Shown here: positions 11,084 to 22,800 of the stretch, piece by piece
How the letters are laid out: each line of letters begins with the position of its first letter
How positions within the stretch are numbered: position 1 is the first letter of the stretch
Assembly (NCBI GenBank): GCA_032358165.1
Contig: JAALGY010000008.1
Coordinates: 2,356,001-2,420,000 of the forward strand
DNA length: 64,000 nucleotides
Origin: Diplosphaera chodatii
Taxonomy: Eukaryota > Chlorophyta > Trebouxiophyceae > Prasiolales > Stichococcaceae
Direction: 5' to 3'
Notes under the pieces: generated by a model
The model's database searches: none
Told to the model about the DNA's origin: nothing
What the model saw: the letters and a program-made list of their open reading frames with translations, nothing else
Made by a program: the position numbers and the translations under genes

Positions 11084-14000
11084 TGCGGCAGCAGTACATG
11101 CAGGTCGCGGCCTTCGCGCTGCCCGACAGCAACGTCCGCAGCCAGCTGTGGCCGCACGCCATGGCCAATACCCGGAATGGCAGCCCCGGCAAGGCGCCCA
11201 ACGCCTCGGCATCGCTGTCCGGCAGCGGGGGCGAGACCTCGCACGAGTCTGCTACAGGGCAGGCGCTGCGGCCCGGCCTCGGCTCCTGGCGCTCCCCGCT
11301 GGACGCCGCGCAGGCCGCCGACAGCTTCCGGCGGCCGCCGCCGGCGGCCGGCCTCGACAGCAAGGCCCTCGTCGATGCGGCGCTCGAAAAGTTTGCCCCC
11401 GCTCCCGGGTTCCTGCCCCTGCCGATGGCCCCCCAGGTGCTGCTTCGGTCCTGCCCAATCCCCTTGTCCTGCCCAAAAGCTCTGTCTGTCATGTCATCGA
11501 ACAGCTGTGTGCTGGAAGTAACTGCAGTTGCAGCTTTCGATCATGTGAGCTGACCGCTGGCACATGTTGCAGGGGGCGTTGGCGCCCGCAGCAGCCGAGC
11601 AGCTGTGGCAGCCCCAGCCCCAGCAGCAGCAGCCCCAGCCCCGGCAGCAGCCGGAGGCCGCCCCGGCGGGGCACGCGCAGCAGCGGCTGCGGGTGCAGAC
11701 GGGGGGCCCCGCCCCGCAGCCCCGCGGCCGCCGCAAGGCCAACCTGTCCGCCCTCAGCCGCCCCGCCTCGGCGAGCGGCGCGCCGGCGACGGACGGCGGC
11801 TATGGCGGCCCCGCAGCAGCCGGCGTGGCCGCCGCTGACGCTGGCACCGGTGCGCCGTGCGATGAGGCGGCGGCCAAGGCGCTGCGGCGGCACACGCTGC
11901 TGCGGGAGAAGAATCGGCGGGCGCAGGCCAACGCCCGCCGCCGCAAAAAGGTGCGCTTGTTTGATTTGGCTCAGCCCACTTGATACTGCGTAATCAGGTT
12001 CTACTTTGCCCCCCCGTCCCTCAGCATGGCTTAGTTGACGGCCATGCTTCGTCATGCAATTTGCGTCGCATCTTAAGCAAGAATGGCAGATGCACGACTT
12101 GCCGAGCAGTATGCTGCACCCAGGCAGCAGTGTGCGATTCCCGGGAGGAGGCCCCTGCGCGGCTTGATGCGGTGCAGCAGCCCTGCCAGCCGCACAGCAT
12201 GATCCACAGCCCCGTGCTTCGTGCCGAAGCCCGCTGCCCGCCCCGCTGCTGACAAGCTCTCCCTGGCTGCCGCGCCCGCAGGAGCGCATGTCCGAGTCCG
12301 ACGCCACGATCCAGGAGCTGGCGGAGCGCGTCAGGGCGCTGGAGGTGGACACCTCCGACCTGGCCGCCCGCAACGCGCTGCTGGAGAAGGTCGCGGAGCT
12401 GCAGCAGGACGCGTCGCCGTGCGAGTCCGGCAGCGGGGTGTCCGACATGCAGGTGGGGCCCGGCTGCCGGTGTCCCAAGCCTCCGGGACTCCTGTGATAC
12501 CGTGCTGGCAGCAGCCCCTCAGTTGCAGCCGCTGCCGCTGACATGGGGAGCAGGCAGGAAGGCAGCGCCTAAGCTGCCGCCCGATGGCTGACCGCTAGTC
12601 CTGGCACGGCACCGTACTACAGCAGCATCGCTGAAGCCACCACACCTTCCAGTTTTCGGTGCACATCTTCAGCATGCGTGCAGCCGGTCTGGTCAATGGT
12701 CAGCATGCTGGGGTTACGACCATCCACACGCCGGCACGTCGACACACATCCTGGAACCTTTTTGACGTGCCGCAGGACGACGGCGCCACGCGCCGGCAGC
12801 GGGAGGTGCGCCTGTGGCAGACGCGCACGGCGGACATGCTGACGTGCCTGTGGGGCCGCGACAACAACCCGGTCACCGTGGAGGAGACGGAGACCATGGA
12901 CGCCATGGAGCTGCTCAACCTGTCGGCGGTGCGCGTAGTGTTGTAGTGATCAATGTTGATTTGTCCCGAGCCCTGAAGTTGGTTGAAACCTAAAGCCGGT
13001 CAGCGGCGGGGCTTGGGGCATGGCACGGCATATGAGCTGTGGCGGCGAGGCCGCCCCCGAACCTCGTGGGCGGCCCGCTGGTCGCGCGGCGGGGGCTGCG
13101 GTGCTGCGAAACATGCCTCGCCGGCCCTGCTGCCTGCCGCTCGCGTGGCGCCTGCCTGGCGGCAGGGCAGCGGGGCCACCCTGGTCCCAAGCATGCTCTG
13201 GCTGGGCACCGCCATGCACCCTCCGCTGATGTGCTGTAAATACCCCTAACAAGTGTCATGTTCTGTGTCGTGTGCTTCTCATCTCACCAGCATGCTGTCC
13301 CGCGCACAGGAGCTCAAGAAGCAGCTGGCGCACCAGCTGGAGGCGGGGGGGCGGGACCCCAACACCCTGGCCGGCCGCCGCCTGACCGAGCTCATCCGCC
13401 ACAAGCGCATCATGCGCCCCGCCCGCCTGGTGCGCCCCGCCGCCCGGCAATCGCGCCTCCTTTGCCAGGCCGCACCGTCAACCTCGCCGCTGTCGGAAGC
13501 GTCCGCTGTCTGCCGTCGGTGTGGGTGTTGTTCTGCCGAGGGTGGCGAGCCGCCCGAAGCAGAGCCTGCCAATGGAGCAGCGAGGCGCTGCTCAGGGTGG
13601 CCCTGCAGCATGCTCAGATGCCACAGCATCTGCACCGCTGCAGCACACAGCAGGCTGGCAGCTCAGCTGCTGCCCCTGCCAGTGACAGCTCATGGGACCT
13701 AGCATCATTGCTGCTCTCAACCCGCTCTGATTGCACCCCACCTTGCATTCAGATCTGGGCTTGGCACCGCGGCGACAACCCAGCGGACATCCCGAAGATG
13801 TGGATCTGGAAGCCCAGGTGCGCCTTCTGACAAGCAAGTCTCTACTGCTTGCTCTGACGCCCCACGCCTGCACAACAGGCGGACGGCTTGCATCTGCTGC
13901 TGGGCATGCTCCCATCGCTGGTCCTGCCGTGCAACAACGGACTGACAACAGAATGATGACAAGACTGCAGCAGCGTGGTCCCTTAATGTTTGGGGTCTGA

Positions 14001-16237
14001 GCGCTGCAGGAAGCCCGGCGGCATCGACCCGGCGAACTGCGACGACCTGCGGGACCGGCGGGAGGCGTCGCTTGGGCCGCGCACGCCCGACCTGTGGCGC
14101 CGCATCATGGTGCGCTCCCCTCCCACGCCGGAGGGGCTGCTGGACGCATACAGGACACAAGTGGTCACGTACAGGACACAACTGGTCACGTACACGACAC
14201 AACCGGTCGGTGTGCACTGCAGCCTGGTCATCGAGCTTAGTGCTGAGCAGCAGCCCATTGCTGTGGCACAAGGGTGTTGCTTCACTTGACCGTTCTGATA
14301 CTTGACATCATGCACATCAGCTTGCTGATCTACGCCAGCAGTGCTGGAATGCCGGGGTGCACCTGCGCAGGCGGCCATGGAGCTGAGCGCGGGGCAGCGG
14401 GCGGCGATGCTGGGGGCGCGGCGGCGGCTGCTGGCCGACCTGGCCGCGCTCATGCGGCAGCGGGAGCGCGTGGTGGGGCTGCTGGCGGCGGCGGCGCACA
14501 TGCAGCCCGGCGAGCTGTCCTGGGACGCGCTCGCGTGCGACGGCACCGCGCAGGTGTGTTGGATTCGTCTGTGAGAACGGTTTGCGTGCTGGCTGCGCAA
14601 GGCAGGCAAACGATCCATAGTGTGACAGACCAAAGTCTGCGGTCGGGGCCTGGGACTGGGTTGGACGCGTGCCACTGCTGCAATATTGGCAGGCACGGGC
14701 TGCCCGCTTGGTGCCTGAGACATGGGCGGGCTGCTCAGATGTGGCAGCTGGCCAGGGACCTCTGCGGCTTGCGACTGGTGGCTGGTGTTGTGAGCATGCA
14801 TGACGATGATCATGGGTGGTCATCATGACCATGACCTTGCTGGGGGATGACTGTACCTGCATGCTGCCGACTGGTACCCCTGTACCACGTGCCAAGGTCA
14901 ACAGGCTGTGCGCAGTGTGCCATCTGTCCTTTGCCCTGCGTCCTTTGCAGATAGGACAGATACTGGTGCAGTGCCATGTACCATGCGCCTGTACCTGCCG
15001 CCAGACAGTGTGCACACGCCCCATCACAGGGGTCTAATGAAGGAAGCTCTGAAGGGCGCTCACCGGAGTCTGACCCCGAGCTTCAAAACCCTGCTCGCAG
15101 GCGACGCAGGCGGCCGAGGAGCTGCGCAAGAACCTGGATGCCGAGCGGGATGCGGTCATCGCCTACTGGGAGGCGGTGCACGAGGGGACCCTGGCGCCCT
15201 GGCAGGTGAAGAAAATGCTTTGGAATTTGAGGCTTCAGCGTGTAGAGGTGGCACGTGGGCTTGTAGTCCGGGTACCTAGACAGCTTGAGGCGGGTTGCCG
15301 ATGAGAGCCAGGGTGCAGCGCTGCTGGGAATTCCCCTGTGCTGGATCATGCAATGCGTGCCGCCATAGTTTCTGCGCACATGCCACAGCTGTGCAGGGTG
15401 CACTGCCGCCACTGCAGCGCTGACGGCACCCCGCAACCAGCGCGAGGCGTAAGCGATCCCGCAGCTCCAACTGATCCTGTCTGCCATGCCTTGTGCAGGA
15501 AGCGGCGGGCGTCGTGGCGGCATGGCCGCACACCATCGATTCGCTGGCGCTGTGCAACATGCTGGCAGGTGTGGAGATCGAGCATGCCTTGAGCTTGTCG
15601 GCGTCTGTTTCACTCACCGTCTGTTTTACATAGTACATTCGTGCTTCGGCTTGGCAGTGGCCGCCTTTACTCGTCTTGAGAATTGCATTGCGCGGGCAGG
15701 TGGCAACAGCAGCGGCCACTCTGCCTGCTGTCAACACAGGCAGTTGCCTTCAGAGCTTACCTGTCGCACAGCCGGCCGCCCTCAACCAGTAGAGGTCCTT
15801 GACAGAAATGCCCATGATGCTGCTGCAGCGGAAGACGGCGAGCCCGCTGCGCCCGACGGCTTCGATGTGTCGTGCCTGCCCCGCGACTCGCCCTTCCGCC
15901 GCTTCCTGGCCGTCACCGACGACAGCAGCTCTGGTGGGTCCCCCTGCCAGGGTGGCGGCGCCCATGCAGGGAACGCTGCCCTTGGCGTGTTCCCGCTGGC
16001 GGTGGAAGCTGCGGCGGAGTATATGGAGACCCGTTTTGCGGGAGCTGATGCATCACGCTTTGGTGGAATAGGTTGAACGATTCGTCACAGGTCGTCAGGT
16101 GATGTGCAGGCGGCGACAGCATGGACACGCGCCGGGGCGCCGGCGCCGAGGGGGAGTCCCCCCTGCAGCAGCTGGCGGGCGAGCAGGAGCAAAACGGGAG
16201 CCCGATCAGCATCTCTGTGCCCGGCCCGCAGCGCTGA
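10231..16237 (+). CDS. bZIP transcription factor, tandem copy A
   Basis: Twelve exons: 10231-11436, 11573-11950, 12282-12452, 12776-12928, 13310-13429, 13753-13817, 14010-14109, 14371-14553, 15101-15205, 15499-15568, 15829-15933 and 16110-16237, giving 927 residues with every phase consistent. Residues 1-500 are low-complexity Gly/Pro/Ala/Gln with an 11-Gln run, as in activation regions. The bZIP follows: basic region NRRAQANARRRKK (N-x7-R, Asn about residue 516) with zipper leucines about residues 541, 548, 555 and 562 (ELAERVRALEVDTSDLAARN). The intron between exons 2 and 3 falls exactly at the hinge. Downstream is about 340 residues with conserved blocks (LIRHKRIMRPARL, PKMWIWKPR, LGPRTPDLWRR, MELSAGQRAAMLGARRRLL, WPHTIDSLALCN) that I do not recognise. 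The role is DNA binding as a dimer; targets are unknown. Confidence 0.87.
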
Positions 16238-17254
16238 CGGCGGGTTTCCCTGGATGTCCACGCGATGTTCCCCGGAGTTGCCATCGGCGGCTGCCCCGAG
16301 GCGCCTCTGCCGCTGCGGGAAGGCCCCACCGCCGCTGCTGCAGACAGCAGCATCAGCGGCGGCAGACGATTTCTCTGTACGCTCTGTTCGAGTGCAGATG
16401 TGGTGGCGCCGACGGCAGGCACACAGGAGCGGCAGCCACGAAGCGAGGCATTGCTGCCCGCGAAGTCAGTAGGCATGGTGAAAGGCATAACTGGTGTACC
16501 TATACAACTAGCTGTAGTGCCAGAGGCAGCAGAACTTACCACAGAACCTTTCTGGCGTCAAGACGTTTCAGTTGTCGGCGGAGCTGGTCCCAGCTCAGCC
16601 GTGCTTGTATCTCAGCAGTGTGCTTCACGGGCGCACGGTGGGCTGCAAGAGCCCAGTCTCGCGTTTTGACAGTCATTTTCGATTGTTGGACCGGCAATGG
16701 TAGCTGCTGCAGCATTTTGCTTTCTTTCGACTGTTGACTCGTTGCAATGGGGGCATGCAACATGACTCACATGCCCCCATTGCAAGCTGACGCAGTGGCG
16801 TCTGTTGCATCAGAAACACGGTAGACACAAAGCTACTCCAGCCGAAGTCAGGAGTGAAGTCGACAACTACGGATTTTTTATCTTCTGTTGTGCACACAGA
16901 GTTGGCTTGCACATGCTGTTTCTGCTGTCAGACCCTACCTTGATCGGTTTGGAGTGAGAATGGGCTGCAGTGTTCAGGGAACGCATGATTGGCGTGCGTC
17001 AGGCGGTGTGAGCAGATTGGAAGCGAACCCAGCGCACATCATGCAGTTGCAGCCACTGCATTGGGGATGCACCACTGCTAGCACATGAGCACACGTCTGA
17101 CACATGTGAACCATGTGTGCTCGTTGCATGCTATGCTGCACCGATTGACGCCGGCCCTTGAAACCTAGCATTGGGCATCCCCGCACCCGCCTGCATCCGA
17201 AACAAGAGTGATGGCAAGACATACGTCAAGGGCCAGAACCCTGCATCCTTATAC
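16238..17254. other. Intergenic between bZIP-A and the duplicated block
   Basis: The first roughly 400 bp are the bZIP-A 3' region and align loosely with the sequence after bZIP-B (CTTTCTGG...TTTCAGTTGTCGGC near 16540 against CACTCTGG...TTTCAGCTGTCGGC near 24985). No gene is seen. It contains the perfect inverted repeat at 16742-16785. Confidence 0.45.
16742..16785. repeat. Perfect 16-bp inverted repeat (hairpin)
   Basis: TTGCAATGGGGGCATG at 16742-16757 is matched by its exact reverse complement at 16770-16785, with a 12-nt loop. It lies about 500 bp after the bZIP-A stop and was not found after bZIP-B. It could be an RNA hairpin in a 3' UTR or a small-RNA precursor; the function is unknown. 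Confidence 0.85.
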
Positions 17255-17730
17255 GTTGTGCACGGGCACCCCTGGGTGGGGTTATTACCCAGTACCGCCC
17301 CCAGCACCTCGATCAGTCAAGATGCCTAATATTGCCTGATGACGACCAACCTAGCGACCTTCAGTCAGTGGATCAGAGCTGCCGCCAGCCCATCGGCAGG
17401 CGCATCAATCTGCAGACGTTATCGCACTTGCAGTATGCTAGATCTGTGTGTTGGCGAGTCAAGCAATTCACAGGGCGAAGTGTGTGCACATCTTCAGCTG
17501 CGCTGCACTGCCGCACGGGCCACTTGTACAATGCATGCCATCGACATACACATACTTGTAGTCGGGCACAACTGACTGGCGGCTCGCCTCGACGCATAGC
17601 TGCTCTGCAGCTGCAGGGTAGGTTTCTGAATGCTGCCAGGGTTCGTTCTGTGCTGCGCGCCTCTGCTCACGTTGCCGCCATGCACGCAGCATGGCGGCTG
17701 CGGCGGCTGCATGCAGGCGCACATGGGCGT
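17255..17730 (-). pseudogene. Decayed duplicate of the GDPD 5' end
   Basis: On the minus strand this aligns by eye with GDPD exon 1, intron 1 and exon 2. Around 17680-17720 the frame gives CACMQPPQPPCCVHGGNVSR, against CACMQPPQPPMVCAHGGDTS in the intact gene. The exon-2 equivalent (near 17370-17430) keeps scattered identity but has lost its frame, with an in-frame stop where VDAAETADG should be. The shared sequence begins near a CACCCCTGG...GGGG element (about 8826 in the original, 17262 here), placing the left edge of the duplication inside GDPD intron 2. Exons 3-6 are absent, so this cannot encode an enzyme; it is a by-product of the bZIP duplication. Confidence 0.75.
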
Positions 17731-19033
17731 GCGAATGATCTAGCCGATTGCAGTGCCTACTTCATCAGCGCCCGGATCTGTCAGGACATGCATGTGCTCA
17801 GACCCACACCTGCAGATAAATCAAGTGAGCATGGCCATGGCAAGTACTTAGCAAATTCGGCCTTTTGGTTTGCATCGTTTATTGTACTGAGGCATGGATT
17901 ATGGCGGGCGTTGGCCGCCAGCTAGGTGTTTAACACGAACAGCTGCACAACAAACCGCATGCGCCAGCAGATGAGAGAGACTGGCAGGCATGAATCTGCA
18001 TGACGCCGGGGCATGAGTATCAGGCACTGTCGGCTGCTGTTTGCTCCTGGATGGCTTTTCGGTTCCAGCATTCACATGGCCTCGCCTGCTCCGCAGCAAG
18101 GTGGTTGAAACCTTGATGCATGAAACATTAAGCCGCACAAATCCACGGCCCAAGGCGCCTGACGCCCGCAAATGACTGTAGATCTGTACAGAGGCTGACT
18201 TCTGCTTAGCGCGATAGCCCCTGAGTTGCATGCGACTAGTTCAACAGGATCCAATCGCGCTCCACCTGGCAAACGGTACTGCCCAGCAGATCTGACGGAA
18301 TGTTCACGTGTCATGTAACCTGGGAATCTCGAAACTTGTCTGTGGGAACGACGGGCACGGGCATGTTACAACCAGAACGATGCAGCGCGTACCTATCGAT
18401 CATTCAGATACTGACCTCAGGCGGCACTTATACATGATCACAGCAGTCTGTTGTCGCTGTTGCGTCCAACTAGCACGGTTTCGGTTGCTTTGAACTTTGC
18501 CTGCAAGATTAGTCTTGGAGACAGCCGCTTCTGTCTCCTACGTCATTCTCGTGCGCTCACTGCACGCGATGGGGCAGTGGCCACAGCCGCAGTGCCGCTA
18601 GTTAGGGAGCCAGCGTGCCTTGCGTGTTGATCAGCGCGGGCAGGTGGGCTGCGCTTGTCGCCACGACAGGCCCATGACTACATTTTAGGCAATGTTGCCT
18701 GCAAAGACGTGCCGTCGCCGGCTCCACCGCCGAGTGGCAGCAAATAGGGTAGTATACCGTTGAGTAGCGACCTTGCGCCGCTGCTCCATCAGCAGGCGTC
18801 TGGTAGCTCACGTGCTCACGTCACGCGGAGATGCAGCTGCTTGCTCAGACGCGGACTTCCGACCGAGCTTTGGCCACGTGGATGCGTCTGGGATGCTTGC
18901 CAGACTGCATCCGCTGCAGCACCCGGCAGCAGGCTGCTTGGCCGACAGTTTGCCAGCTGGCCAGGCCACAGAATAACCCACACCACACCCCCCAAATCAT
19001 CCACACATACCATGCATACGCTGCTCACAGGTC
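17731..19033. other. Diverged copy of the GDPD/bZIP intergenic region
   Basis: No gene is supported. Segments such as 18300-18420 retain similarity to 9890-10000, as expected if the bZIP promoter was duplicated with the gene. A CACAG|G acceptor-like site sits directly before the bZIP-B ATG, so a 5' UTR intron is possible. Confidence 0.45.
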
Positions 19034-19855
19034 ATGGTGGACGAGCGCCTAGCTGCACAGGGCCTTGGGCGGCCCGGCAGCCCTAGCGGCACGCACGACA
19101 GGATGCTGGATGCTGCCGGCTACGCCGTTGGCAGCTGCGGCGGCACCGCCCCAACGCACGGCCCGCCACAGGCTCCGACGCCACCCACGGACCAGCCGCC
19201 GGGCTTTGGCGGAGCAAGCGCGCACCAGGGCGCCGCCTTTGGCGTTCAGCAGCCCAGCAGCGTGCACTTTGGCATGGCGAGCGCCGCCGAGTTTGGGTTC
19301 TTGGACGCCCAGCTGCCACTGCGCTCCATCAGCGACCCCATGCAGCAAGCGCACGCCGCCGCGGCGCAGCAGCAGGCGTGGGCGACGCAGCAACAGCTGC
19401 AGGGCATGGGCAGCTTCCAGGCGGCAGCCTCAGCGTTGCCGCCCCTGCCGCCGCCGGGCTACACCTCAGCGATCGGCGGCGGCGGCGGCGGCAGCCAGGG
19501 GCCTGAGGCGTACTCTGCGTATTTCAGCGCCTCGGGGCTGCACTACCAGGGCCTGCCGTCCTTTGTGCCTGGCATGGCCCCGCTCATGGGTCAAGGGTAT
19601 GGCTCGGCTTTGGGTGGCGGCGCCGTGCAGCAGCTGCCGAGCTACAGCCAAGGGCCACGTTACACCAGCATGATGCACGGAACAGCCCCGTACGGCAGCA
19701 AACCGGCACAGGCAGCCATGGCACATGGCATCAGCGGCATGCACAGCGGCGCCATGCCAGTGCAGCTGTTTCCAGGTGAGCTGGCAGCGCAGCCATCTCA
19801 GGCGTATGCAGCACTGCCTGGCAGCATGGGCAGCTGGGGCTACGCAGCAATGCCT

Positions 19856-19889
<34 letters not shown>

Positions 19890-22800
19890 TCAGGGCTTCT
19901 GCGCCCGACGGCAGCGTTCGCAGCCAGCTGTGGCCGCGCAGCATGGGCCACGATGGCGTCGCCAGCCTTGAAGCAGCGCCCAACAACTCGTCATCAATGT
20001 CTGGCAGCGGCGGCGAGACCACCTCGCACGACTCCGCCGCAGGGCAGGTGCTGCAGTCCGGCCTCGGCTCCTGGCGCTCGCCGCTGGACGCTGTGCAGGC
20101 CGGCGACAGCTTCCGATTTCCGCCGCCTGAGGCCGCCCCCGGCAGCAAAGCCCTCGGCGGGGCGCCGCTCAGCCGGTTTGCCCCCGCTCCCGGGCTGCCG
20201 CCCCTGCGGATGCCTCCCCAGGTGCTGCTCTGATGCTGCCTGAAGCGGTGACACTCATGTTATTGTGAAGGGTATGGCACAGTACCAATAGGGAGCTGCA
20301 CTTGTGAGTCACCCCGCTGGCACTGTGCAGGCGGCATCAGTGCCTGCAGCAGCCGAGCAGCAGTGGCAGCCCCAGCAGCAGCAGCAGCAGCAGCCGGGGC
20401 AGCACCAGCCCCAGCGGCAGCCGGAGACGGCCTCGGCGGAGCACGCGCAGCAGCGGCTGCGGCTGCAGGCCGGGCGGCCGACCCCACAGCCCCGCGGCCG
20501 CCGCAAGGCCAACCTGCTGGCGCTGGGCCGGCCGCCATCGCCTGGCGGCGCGCCGGCTGCGCCGCAGCCGGCGGCGGAGGCCGGCCAGGACGGCCCCCCA
20601 GCTGCCGGCGCAGCTGCCGCCGCTGCCGCCGGGAGCGGTCTGCTGGACGCTGAGGAGGCGGCCAGGGCGCTGCGGCGGCACACGCTGCTGCGGGAGAAGA
20701 ACAGGCTTGCGCAGGCCAACGCGCGCCGCCGCAAGAAGATGCGCTCGTCAGTGACGATCGCGCGGCTGAGCTGTGTGCCTCTGGAAGCGCCATCCAGCTG
20801 AAGGTCCAGTGACAGGAAGTGCCTTGAATGAGTAAGAAACCAATGTCAGAGCATGGTTCTGCGGGACAGGGGCCAGTCAGCGCGGGTTGTTTGTTTGAAG
20901 GAAGGCGGATGTGTGCAAGCCTGGCAGCTGTGTGCGAGCCTGGCTGGCTGCACAGCAGCGCTGCTGCTGTCCCAGTGCAAGCGCTGCCTGGCCCTGAGGC
21001 AGCGGCTGTCACCGCCCGGCCGTTGCCATGCGTGCAGGAGATCATGGACGAGTCCGACGCCACGATCCAGGAGCTGGCGGAGCGCGTCAGGGCGCTGGAG
21101 GTGGACACCTCCGACCTGGCGCGGCGCAACGCGCTGCTGCAGAAGGTCGCGGAGCTGCGGCGAGACGCGCTGCCGCAGGCCTCTGGCGGCGGGGCGTCCG
21201 ACATGCAGGTGAGGTGCCATGGGTGGTTTCAAAGGGGCTAGGGTTCGTTAGAACGCTGGCGGCGCCCTCAAAACTGCGGCCACCCCCGCTGGCGTGGGGG
21301 TTCAGGCAGCAGGCACCGCCTCAGCTGTTGGTCGACGGCTGGCTGCCTGCCTGCCTGGTCCAGCAGGGCGGCGCTCTGGAAGCGTCGCCTGGTTCGACGC
21401 ACCTCCCAGACTCCTGCAGTCAGCGTCAAACCTCGTGCTGACATCTTGGTCATGGGTTGGACGGTGAAACCTCTATCACCCTGACGCTGGGACTGTTGTG
21501 CACACCATAGGATGACGGCAACGACCAGCGGCAGAAGCAGATGCGCATTTGGCAACACCGGATGGCAGCGATGGTGACGTGCCTGTGGCGCCGCGAAGAC
21601 AACCCGGTCACCATTGAGGAGACCGAGTCGATGGATGCGATGGAAATGCTGCACCTGTCAGAGGTGAGATGCTTGCAGCAGCAATATCAAACTCAAGTAG
21701 ATCACATCGCAATGTTGAAAGTGAAGTAGCTGTTGGTCACGTGTGTATTCGTGTCTGCACCTCAAGCCGGCCGCCCGCACCATGGCCGTGCACCCGCTGG
21801 CACAGCGACGCTTTTAATCCGTGCCGAGCGCCCCCTCTGAGGCACAGCTGCAGAGCAGACCCGGCTGACGCCGTGTGCACCTCCGCTTTGTGCGCAGGAG
21901 ATGAAGGCGGAGATGGCGCAGTCGCTGGAGGCGGGGGGCCGGGACCCTAACACCCTGGCCGGCCGCTGGCTGACCGAGCTCATCCGTCACAAGCGCATCA
22001 TGCGTCCCGCCCGCCTGGTACGCCCCGCCCCCCAACGTGTCATTCACACCGTCTGCTGGGTGGCTCCTGTCAGTTCCGATCTTTGAGAGCCTCTCGCCCG
22101 CACCATGCAGGCTTGCAGTTCCAGCGCTGCCTTGTCTCTCTGAGAGGCCGCATGCGCTGTAATCTTTTCGCACACCACCCTGCTCTGCCCCCGCAGATGT
22201 GGGTGTGGATCAGCGGCGAGTCGCCAGGCGCCATCGGCAAGATGTGGATCTGGAAGCCCAGGTGCGTCATGTCAGCAAGCGGAGCCGCATCCCCTGCGCT
22301 GACACCCCGCGCTTGCGTCGCAGGGGCGCGGCTTGCATGTCGCAGAGCATGCCCCGTTGGTTCTCCTGCAAGCAGGAGGAAGTCTGCTGCCCTGCATCCC
22401 AGACCCTGAACCCTGCACGCCAGCAGCGGGGCCTGGGTGTTGGGTTGAAAATCTCGGAAACAAGTTCTTTTCTTTCAAGCGCTGATGTGCATGCCCGCCT
22501 GCGGTGCAGGAAGCCAGGGGACATCGATCCGGCGAACATAATCGACATGCGGGACAAAAGGGAGGTGTCATTCGGCCCCAGGACGCCGGAGCTGTGGCGC
22601 CGCACCCTGGTGAGACATGCTTGTCAAGATGCAGGAACGCCACTCTGAACGCTCACACTCACCACGAAGGTGGACTGTATGTTGCGGAGGCGGTCAGGTT
22701 CCCAAGCCCTGCGCCCCCGCTGCTGGTGCGGTAGGACAGGCCTGCCTCTGCTGTGTGAAGGCAGTCTGCCAGAGTGTGGTTTCAGGTCGTGAGCAGACAC

